Below are positions 50,186 through 56,208 of a stretch of DNA of 56,208 nucleotides, piece by piece; positions within the stretch are counted from its first letter, which is position 1, and every line of letters begins with the position of its first letter. Source of the stretch: Streptomyces alboflavus (GTDB taxonomy: Bacteria > Actinomycetota > Actinomycetes > Streptomycetales > Streptomycetaceae); the NCBI RefSeq assembly GCF_000716675.1, contig NZ_JNXT01000055.1, positions 1 to 56,208 on the forward strand. The letters run 5' to 3'. The notes beneath the pieces are model-generated. The model ran no database searches, was not told the DNA's origin, and saw only the letters and a list, made by a program, of their open reading frames with translations. The position numbers and the translations under genes are program-made.

Positions 50186-51208
50186 ATGGCAACCCGTGCC
50201 GTCGCCCGTCGTAAGTCCGCCGCCACCGGCGGGACCGACGCGGCACGCAGTGTTCGCGCCGTAGGCGGCGAGATCGCCGACCGCGACCTGGTCGGCATGT
50301 ACCTCGACGAGATCGCACGCACCCCCCTGCTCGACGCCGCCAAGGAGGTCGAGCTGTCCCAGATCATCGAGGCGGGCGTCTATGCCCGGCAGATACTGGA
50401 CGGTGTGCTGGGCCGCGACGCCGACGGGATGGAGGAGTCGGCCGTGACCGCCTCGCGCGAGGAGCTCGAAGCCCTCGTCGCCGACGGCGACCGCGCCAAG
50501 GACGTCTTCATCCGGTCGAACCTCCGCCTGGTCGTGGCCGTGGCCCGGCGCTATCCGCGCAGTGGCCTGCCCCTACTCGACCTGATCCAGGAGGGCAACG
50601 CGGGCCTGGTCCGCGCGGTCGAGAAGTTCGACTACGCCAAGGGCTTCAAGTTCTCCACGTACGCGACCTGGTGGATCCGCCAGGCCATCACCCGCTCCAT
50701 AGCCGACCAGTCACGCACCATCCGGCTGCCCGTCCACCTGGTCGAGGAGCTGGGCCGGATCCGGCGCGTGCAGCGCGAGTTCAACCGCGAGCACGGCCGG
50801 GAGCCGGAGCCCACGGAGATCGCCGCCGAGCTGGCGTCCACGCCCGAGCGCGTGGTCGACGTCCTCGACTGGGCCCGCGACCCCGTCTCCCTGAACATGT
50901 CGGTGGACGACGAGGGCGACACCCAGTTCGGCGACCTCCTGGAGGACACCTCCGCCGTCTCCCCCGAGCAATCCGTCCTCACGCTCCTGCGCAGCGAGGA
51001 GCTGGACGACCTCATAGGCCGCCTCGACCAGCGCACCGCCTCCATCATCAAGATGCGGTACGGCATCGTGGACGGCCGCGAGCGGACGCTGACGGAGGTC
51101 GGCAAGGAGCACGGGCTCACGCGTGAGCGGATCCGTCAGATCGAGAAGCACGCACTCCTTGAGCTGAAGAAGCTGGCTCGGGACACGGGCTTCGACGCGG
51201 CCGCCTGA
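50186..51208 (+). CDS. hrdD: RNA polymerase sigma factor HrdD (group 2 sigma-70)
   Basis: This 340-residue sigma factor has region 1.2 (DLVGMYLDEIARTPLLDAAK), region 2 (SNLRLVVAVARRYPRSGLPL; FSTYATWWIRQAITRS), region 3 and region 4 (LTEVGKEHGLTRERIRQIEK). It lacks the long N-terminal extension of the essential HrdB, and the N-terminal MATRAVARRK and length fit HrdD. Group 2 factors share HrdB-like -10/-35 specificity but are dispensable. AAGGGAGC precedes the ATG. The upstream SigR-type promoter implies induction by thiol stress. Confidence 0.9.
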   Translation: MATRAVARRKSAATGGTDAARSVRAVGGEIADRDLVGMYLDEIARTPLLDAAKEVELSQIIEAGVYARQILDGVLGRDADGMEESAVTASREELEALVADGDRAKDVFIRSNLRLVVAVARRYPRSGLPLLDLIQEGNAGLVRAVEKFDYAKGFKFSTYATWWIRQAITRSIADQSRTIRLPVHLVEELGRIRRVQREFNREHGREPEPTEIAAELASTPERVVDVLDWARDPVSLNMSVDDEGDTQFGDLLEDTSAVSPEQSVLTLLRSEELDDLIGRLDQRTASIIKMRYGIVDGRERTLTEVGKEHGLTRERIRQIEKHALLELKKLARDTGFDAAA

Positions 51209-51546
51209 GGCCGGCGGGGCGAGCAGGGGGGTTCGTTCCCGTTGGGCCCCGGTTTGCGGCGGTGCGCTTTCCGGTGGTGCCGGTCACCCCCTATCGGCGC
51301 TCCGCGCCTCGTCCTCAATCGCCGGACGGGCTGGGCTGGGCTGGGATGGTCACGGCTGGGCTGGATGGCCGCCCGCAGCCGCGAGGGGTCCTGCACCCCA
51401 GACGCCGGTTGGCCGCGGCGTTGAGCTTCCGTTCGGGAGTAAACGGGAAGGGGGTCCCCCCTGCTCATTAAGAGCTTGGGGGAGGGTGGGAGAAAACCCC
51501 GCGCGGAGCGCGGGGCACCCCCACCGGCGGAGAGCCGAACAACGCC
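51209..51546. repeat. Intergenic stretch with two Streptomyces-type repeated elements
   Basis: 51297-51333 resembles a widespread Streptomyces intergenic element whose core is CTCAATCGCCGGACGGGCTG, followed by GGGCT iterations (to about 51346). 51451-51485 resembles a second common element with GGTCCCCCCTGCTC and GAGCTTGGGGGAG arms that can pair. The identification as multicopy elements is from memory. No gene is visible in this region. Confidence 0.55.
51493..51515 (-). terminator. Intrinsic terminator of the WYL regulator gene
   Basis: CCCCGCGC (51497-51504) pairs with GCGCGGGG (51508-51515). On the minus strand the stem is followed by TTTT (51493-51496), a canonical U-run terminator about 30 bp past the WYL-gene stop. 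Confidence 0.8.
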
Positions 51547-52527
51547 CTACCCCACGCCGGAGGCGGCCCGGACCAGGCGCATGCCCAACTCGCGCACACG
51601 CACGACCAGTTCCTCCGGCCCGTGCACGACGAAGTCGCACTCGAGCCAGAGGAGCCGCGCAGCCACCCACTCCACGGGCTCCGTCACCGTGCCCCGCAGA
51701 CGGCACCGTTCAGCACCGACAGGCACCAACTCGCCCAGGGAGGCGGGCAACCGCCCACCCACCCGGTCCGGCGGGGCGTGGAACACCACATCCACCTCGT
51801 ACGCCGTCCTCTCCTGCGGCCGCGCAAGGACACTGCGCCGCACATAGGCGTCCGCGCTGCCACCGGGCAGCATCCGCTCGGTGAAACGGACCCCCGTGGC
51901 GAACGGCTCCGACACCCGGTCCACCCGGAACGTCCGCCAGTCCTGCCGCTCCAGGTCGTACGCGACCAGGTACCAGCGCCGCCCCGTCGACACGAGCCGG
52001 TGCGGCTCGGTGAGGCGCCGCGACGGCGTCCCGTCCTTCGCCTCGTACGCGAACCGCAACTGCTCGTGCGCGGCCGTCGCCGACGCCATCACCGTCAGCG
52101 TCTCCGGCGCGATCCGCACACCGTCCCCCGTGGCGAGCGACATCGTCGCGGCCCCGAGCGCCGACACCCGGTGCCGAAGGCGTGACGGCAGCACCTGCTC
52201 CAGCTTCGCGAGCGCCCGCACCGACGCCTCCTCGACGCCGTCCACGGCGTGCCCGGCCCCGGCCCGCAGCCCCACCGCGATGGCCACCGCCTCCTCGTCG
52301 TCGAGGACAAGCGGCGGCATCGCCTTCCCCGCGACCAGGCGATAGCCCCCGCTCGCGCCCTGCGTCGCCTGCACCGGATACCCCAGCTCACGCAGCCGGT
52401 CGACGTCCCGCCGCACCGTGCGCCGGCTGACGCTCAGCCGGTCGGCCAGCTCACCGCCCGGCCACTCGCGCGGGGTCTGCAACAAGGAGAGGAGCTGGAG
52501 CAGCCGTGCCGGTGTGTCCGTACTCAT
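51547..52527 (-). CDS. WYL-domain transcriptional regulator (YafY type)
   Basis: This 326-residue protein has an N-terminal winged helix (LLQLLSLLQTPREWPGGELA, then RLSVSRRTVRRDVDRL) and a WYL domain near residues 140-220 with RLVSTGRRWYLVAYDLERQ. A C-terminal WCX region follows. WYL domains bind nucleic-acid or nucleotide-like ligands. GGGAGG lies six bases before the ATG. It is divergent from the second DHA2 pump across 105 bp and is the natural candidate for its regulator. Confidence 0.9.
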   Translation of the reverse strand: MSTDTPARLLQLLSLLQTPREWPGGELADRLSVSRRTVRRDVDRLRELGYPVQATQGASGGYRLVAGKAMPPLVLDDEEAVAIAVGLRAGAGHAVDGVEEASVRALAKLEQVLPSRLRHRVSALGAATMSLATGDGVRIAPETLTVMASATAAHEQLRFAYEAKDGTPSRRLTEPHRLVSTGRRWYLVAYDLERQDWRTFRVDRVSEPFATGVRFTERMLPGGSADAYVRRSVLARPQERTAYEVDVVFHAPPDRVGGRLPASLGELVPVGAERCRLRGTVTEPVEWVAARLLWLECDFVVHGPEELVVRVRELGMRLVRAASGVG

Positions 52528-52598
52528 GAGAGGCCTCCCGTACGCCGTGGTCCGACATCCGTCCCGAACCTGATCCCAGGATCCCGTACATCTAGGAC

Positions 52599-52626
52599 GT
52601 GACCTGACCTATATGGCCCCTAGCCT
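52599..52626 (+). promoter_or_regulatory. Promoter of the second DHA2 gene, probably leaderless
   Basis: GTGACC (52599-52604) and TAGCCT (52621-52626) are spaced by 16 bp. TAGCCT lies six bases before the ATG at 52633 and there is no ribosome site, so transcription probably starts at or next to the ATG. Confidence 0.5.
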
Positions 52627-52632
52627 TACGGC

Positions 52633-54195
52633 ATGACTTCTTCCAGCAGCACCTCCACGTCAGCGGGGCTCGAGCCCACGGCAGCGGGGTCCCCGACGGA
52701 CCGGCGCCGCTGGTTCGCCCTCGCGATCGTCATGACGGCCGCCTTCATGGACCTGGTCGACGTGACGATCGTGAACATCGCGATCCCGTCCATCCAGCGG
52801 GACGAGGGCGCCTCGTTCAGCCACATCCAGTGGATCACCGCGGGGTACGCGCTCGCGCTCGGCGCGGGCCTGATCACCGGCGGGCGGCTCGGCGACATCT
52901 ACGGCCGCAAGAAGATATTCCTCGTCGGCATCACGGGCTTCACCATCGCCTCCGCGCTCTGCGGCTTCGCCGCCAACCCGGACATGCTGGTCGCCTCCCG
53001 CATCCTGCAGGGCGCGATGGCCGCCCTGATGGTGCCGCAGGTCCTCTCGATCGTGCACGCCACCTTCCCGGCGCACGAGCGCGGCAAGGTCTTCGGCCTG
53101 TTCGGCATGGTCGTCGGCCTCGGCGCGGTCTCCGGGCCGCTGCTCGGCGCGCTCCTGACGGAGTGGAACCTCTTCGGCCTCGAATGGCGCCCGATCTTCC
53201 TCATCAACCTCCCCGTCGGCATCGCGGGCCTGATCCTCGGCCGCAAGTTCATCGAGGAGTCCAAGGCCCCGAAGGCCCTCAAGCTGGACCTGGTCGGCGT
53301 CGTCCTGGTCACGGCGGGCGCCCTGATGCTGCTCTACCCGCTCACGCGCGGCCGTGAGCTGGACTGGCCGGTGTGGGGGTACGTGATGATGGCGGGCGCG
53401 CTCGTCGTCTTCGCCGCCCTCGTGGCGTACGAGAAGCACAAGTCCAAGAAGGACGGCTCGCCGCTGATCGAGCTGTCGCTGTTCAAGGTGAAGAGCTTCG
53501 CCGGTGGCATCGCCGTGCAGACCGTGTTCGGTGTCATGATGGGCATCTTCTTCCTGGTCTGGACGATGTACATGCAGGTCGGCCTCGGCTGGAGCGCGCT
53601 GCGCGCCGGTGTGACGGGCGTGCCCTTCTCCATCGCCGTGTCCGCCGCGGCCGGTCTCTCCGTGCAGGTGTTCGTGCCCCGCTTCGGTCGCAAGGTCCTT
53701 CAGGCCGGTGCGCTGACCATGGCCGCGGGCGCCCTCATCTACATCTGGGAGGCCGATCGGTACGGCAGCGGCATCGCGTCCTGGCAGATGGCGCTCCCGC
53801 TGGTCGTGATGGGCGTCGGCATGGGCCTGATCGTGGCGCCCCTGACGGACGCGATCCTCTCCGAGGTGCCGCGCGAGCACGCCGGTTCGGCGTCCGGCCT
53901 CCTCAACACCGTCCAGCAGATGGGCAACGCGTTCGGCCTCGGCCTGGTCTCCGTCGTCTTCTACGGCGTCATCGACGAGAAGGTGACCCCGGACCGCATC
54001 CCGGCCGAGTTCATCAACGGCTTCCAGCACGCCATGTGGTGGGTCGTGGCGGTCCTCGTCGCCATCTTCCTGCTGATGCTGACCCTCCCGAAGCGCCCGA
54101 AGCAGCACATCGAGGGCGCGGACGACTCCGGCGAGGAGCCGGACGCCCCGGCCGAGGCCGTGTCGAAGACCCGCGAGGCGGCCCTGACGCACTGA
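52633..54195 (+). CDS. DHA2-family MFS efflux transporter (second pump)
   Basis: This 520-residue, 14-helix transporter has FMDLVDVTIVNIAIPSIQRD (motif D1), GGRLGDIYGRKKIFLVG (motif A) and a motif C region (GAVSGPLLGALLTEWNLFGL). It shares only family-level similarity with the pump at 46270, so it is not a recent duplicate. The acidic tail is cytoplasmic. Divergence from the WYL gene suggests ligand-controlled expression. Substrate unknown. Confidence 0.92.
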   Translation: MTSSSSTSTSAGLEPTAAGSPTDRRRWFALAIVMTAAFMDLVDVTIVNIAIPSIQRDEGASFSHIQWITAGYALALGAGLITGGRLGDIYGRKKIFLVGITGFTIASALCGFAANPDMLVASRILQGAMAALMVPQVLSIVHATFPAHERGKVFGLFGMVVGLGAVSGPLLGALLTEWNLFGLEWRPIFLINLPVGIAGLILGRKFIEESKAPKALKLDLVGVVLVTAGALMLLYPLTRGRELDWPVWGYVMMAGALVVFAALVAYEKHKSKKDGSPLIELSLFKVKSFAGGIAVQTVFGVMMGIFFLVWTMYMQVGLGWSALRAGVTGVPFSIAVSAAAGLSVQVFVPRFGRKVLQAGALTMAAGALIYIWEADRYGSGIASWQMALPLVVMGVGMGLIVAPLTDAILSEVPREHAGSASGLLNTVQQMGNAFGLGLVSVVFYGVIDEKVTPDRIPAEFINGFQHAMWWVVAVLVAIFLLMLTLPKRPKQHIEGADDSGEEPDAPAEAVSKTREAALTH

Positions 54196-54208
54196 CCCCA
54201 CAGCTCGA

Positions 54209-54257
54209 CACGGCAGAGCCCCGTCCCACCTCATGGTGTGGGCGGGGCTCTGCCGTG
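54209..54257 (+). terminator. Strong hairpin after the second DHA2 gene
   Basis: 54209-54223 pairs perfectly with 54243-54257 (15 bp), continued by CCCAC/GTGGG inside one bulged T. It begins 13 bases past the stop codon. Confidence 0.85.
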
Positions 54258-54325
54258 CGCCCCCACGGCCGCCGCGTGGCCCGGCCGGGGGACCTCAGTC
54301 CCACCCGCACCAGGACCAAAGCCCG

Positions 54326-54381
54326 AACATGTCCACTGCATGCCCGTTCATGTTTACTTCCAGGGATCGGGGTCGTACGCT
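54326..54381 (+). promoter_or_regulatory. fru promoter with paired operator half-sites
   Basis: AACATG (54326-54331) and CATGTT (54349-54354) are inverted words 23 bp apart, about two helical turns. The second overlaps the -35-like TTTACT (54353-54358), which is 17 bp from TACGCT (54376-54381). A DeoR-type repressor binding here would block the promoter; the adjacent DeoR gene is the likely owner. Confidence 0.5.
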
Positions 54382-54426
54382 CCAGGTGAACCAACGTAAT
54401 CGGGCAAAGGCAGGAGGCCCCTAGCC

Positions 54427-55188
54427 ATGTACGGCCCAGAACGCCAACAGGAAATCCTGCGCCTCGCCAGAGAGGGAGGCCGCGTGGACGTCCTCTCCCT
54501 CGCCACCGAGTTCCAGGTCACCGCGGAGACCATCCGCCGCGACCTGAAGGCCCTGGACCGCGCGGGCCTCCTCCGCCGGGTGCACGGCGGCGCCATCCCG
54601 GCAGGCCGCCTGGACTTCGAACCGGACCTCGCGGAACGCGAGAGCACGGCCGCCGACGAGAAGGACCGCATCGCCCACGCCGCCCTCGCCGAACTCCCCG
54701 CCGAAGGCAGCGTCATCCTCGACGCGGGCTCCACGGTGGCCCGCCTGGCCGCCTCCCTCCCCCTGGATGCGGAGCTGACGGCGGTCACGCACAGCCTCCC
54801 CACGGCGGCCCGCCTGGCCGACCACCCGGGCATCCAGCTGCACCTGGTGGGCGGCCGCGTAAGGCACCGCACGCGGGCGGCCGTGGACGCCTGGTCCCTC
54901 CGCGCCTACGGCGAGATCCGCGCCGACGTCCTCTTCCTCGCCGCCAACGGCTTCTCCACGGCCCACGGCCTGACCACCCCCGACCTGGCCGAGGCCGCCG
55001 TGAAGCGCGCCGCCGTCGCCGCGGCCCGCCGCGTGGTCCTGCTCGCCGACTCCGGCAAGCACGGCCAGGAGCACTTCGCCCGCTTCGGCGACCTCACCGA
55101 CGTGGACCTGCTCATCACGGACACGGGCCTGCCCGAGGCCGAGGCCGCCGCCATCGAGAAGGCGGGCACGGAGGTCGTACGCGTATGA
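54427..55188 (+). CDS. fruR: DeoR-family regulator, probable fructose operon repressor
   Basis: This 253-residue protein has a DeoR helix-turn-helix (MYGPERQQEILRLAREGGRV; TAETIRRDLKALDRAGLLRR) and a C-terminal sugar-phosphate isomerase-like effector domain (VILDAGSTVARLA, LFLAANGFS, LADSGKHGQEHFARF). It is followed by fruK with an ATGA overlap, the usual order of actinomycete fru operons. The effector is probably fructose-1-phosphate by family analogy. AGGAGG lies nine bases before the ATG. Confidence 0.9.
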   Translation: MYGPERQQEILRLAREGGRVDVLSLATEFQVTAETIRRDLKALDRAGLLRRVHGGAIPAGRLDFEPDLAERESTAADEKDRIAHAALAELPAEGSVILDAGSTVARLAASLPLDAELTAVTHSLPTAARLADHPGIQLHLVGGRVRHRTRAAVDAWSLRAYGEIRADVLFLAANGFSTAHGLTTPDLAEAAVKRAAVAAARRVVLLADSGKHGQEHFARFGDLTDVDLLITDTGLPEAEAAAIEKAGTEVVRV

Positions 55189-56165
55189 CGGAAGCCGCCC
55201 CCACAGCCCCAGAAGCCTCCACAGCCCCAGAAGGCACCACCCGCATGATCCTCACCGTCACCCCCAACCCCTCCCTCGACCGCACCTACGAGGTCCCCGC
55301 CCTCGACCGCGGCGAGGTCATCCGCGCCACCGGCGAGCGCATGGACCCCGGCGGCAAGGGCGTGAACGTCTCCCGCGCCGTCGCCGCCGCGGGCGTCCGC
55401 ACCCTCGCCGTCCTCCCGCTCGGCGGCGCCCCCGGCGCCCTCGTCGCGAGGCTCCTCGACGAGCAGGGCATCGAGGTCGCCCCCGTCCACGTAGCGGGCC
55501 AGACCCGCTCGAACATCTCCGTCGCCGAACCGGACGGCACCCTCACCAAGATCAACGCGCCCGGGCCCGAACTGACCCCCGCCGAACGGGAGTCGCTGCT
55601 CACCACCGTCGGCGAGCACTCACCGGGCGCCGACTGGATCGCCTGCTGCGGCAGCCTGCCGCGCGGCCTCGCCCCCTCCTGGTACGCCGACCTGGTCGCC
55701 CGCTGCCACGCCGCGGGCGCCCGTATCGCCCTCGACACCTCGGGCCCGGCCCTCCTCGCCGCCCTCGCCGAACGCCCCGACGTCGTCAAGCCCAACGCCG
55801 AGGAGCTCGCCGGAGCCGTCGGCCGCCCCCTCGCCACCGTCGGCGACGCCGTCAAGGCCGCCGAGGAACTGCGCGAACGGGGCGCCCGCGCGGTCCTCGC
55901 CAGCCTCGGCGCGGACGGCCAGCTCCTCGTCGACGACTCCGGCACGTACTTCGGATCCGCCCACGTCGACGTCGTACGCAGCAACGTCGGCGCGGGCGAC
56001 AGCTCCCTCGCCGGATTCCTGATCGCCGGCGGCACAGGACCCCGCGCCCTCGCCTCGGCCGTGGCCCACGGCGCCGCCGCCGTCCGCCTCCCCGGCAGCG
56101 CCATGCCCACCCCGTCCGACCTGTCCCCGGACACCGTCACGGTCACGCCCGAAGCCCCCCTGGAC
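55185..56165 (+). CDS. fruK: 1-phosphofructokinase, 3'-truncated by contig end
   Basis: 327 codons are present without a stop. The PfkB-family protein has ILTVTPNPSLDRTYEVP at the core N-terminus, DPGGKGVNVSRA for substrate binding and VVRSNVGAGDSSLAGFLIAG with the catalytic Asp of the GAGD motif. It phosphorylates fructose-1-phosphate to fructose-1,6-bisphosphate after PTS import. The ATG overlaps the DeoR stop; an ATG at 55245 is an alternative, since the first 20 residues are a low-complexity repeat (PTAPEAS/TAPEGT) of an 18-bp duplication. Length suggests only a few codons are missing. A PTS gene would be expected next. Confidence 0.92.
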
Positions 56166-56208
56166 CTGTCTCTTATACACATCTCCGAGCCCACGAGACT
56201 AAGGCGAA
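56166..56208. other. Illumina Nextera adapter contamination
   Basis: 56166-56184 is the 19-base Tn5 mosaic end in reverse complement, beginning CTGTCTCTTATACAC. 56185-56199 is the following adapter arm CCGAGCCCACGAGAC, and 56200-56207 is TAAGGCGA, the i7 index N701. It is library sequence, not genome, and creates false peptide ends in any frame across it. Confidence 0.98.

Overview
The window is a piece of a Streptomyces-type chromosome. It has very high G+C, strong third-position G/C bias, many GTG/TTG starts with purine-rich Shine-Dalgarno sites, and family signatures such as an XRE/DUF397 pair, GAF-ANTAR proteins, a DHA2 efflux pump beside its regulator, an HrdD-type sigma factor and WXG proteins. 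The right end (56166-56208) is not genomic: it is Illumina Nextera adapter plus an i7 index, so the contig stops inside fruK.

Layout. 0.2-3.7 kb: a Na+/solute symporter, then an SDR oxidoreductase divergent from an unrecognised protein across a CTGACG/CGTCAG palindrome. 3.9-9.1 kb: DUF397 and XRE proteins (Scr2/Scr1-like), a GOLPH3-type protein, and a membrane-anchored D,D-carboxypeptidase with a long disordered N-terminus, closed by a 52-nt perfect palindrome. 9.3-19.3 kb: a polytopic membrane protein, a PknG-like kinase / helical-bundle membrane protein / lipoprotein solute-binding protein operon with no permease or ATPase, a MerR regulator, and a PBP1-type protein with degraded transpeptidase motifs. 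19.7-24.9 kb: a TTA-containing leader ORF ahead of a GNAT/CelD-like acyltransferase, an SdsA1-like alkylsulfatase and two tandem GAF-ANTAR regulators.

25.3-29.3 kb is an accessory-looking stretch next to tRNA-Arg(CCT): a HAD phosphatase, an XRE regulator, three overlapping or closely spaced genes of unknown function (two Cys-rich), the tRNA, and a 5'-truncated SpoIIE/PP2C phosphatase. 29.5-33.6 kb: an ArsR/SDR divergent pair around a perfect operator-like palindrome, a secreted seven-blade FG-GAP protein, a small secreted Cys protein and a STAS protein with a shifted phosphoacceptor. 33.9-38.3 kb is a probable pipecolate/lysine catabolic operon: FAD oxidase, 2-oxoadipate dioxygenase (HglS) and aminoadipate-semialdehyde dehydrogenase.

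38.4-43.7 kb: a GNAT, a short Rho paralog behind a C-rich G-poor leader, and a four-gene operon with two WXG proteins resembling type VII secretion cargo. 43.8-56.2 kb: a secreted M6 metalloprotease, TetR plus DHA2 pump, MarR, a questin-oxidase-family protein, hrdD with a textbook sigma-R promoter, a WYL regulator divergent from a second DHA2 pump, and a fru operon (DeoR regulator, fruK) cut by the contig end.

The best candidates for something undescribed are the kinase/membrane/binding-protein operon at 11.2-16.3 kb and the Cys-rich cassette beside tRNA-Arg. All assignments come from reading the sequence; no database search was run.
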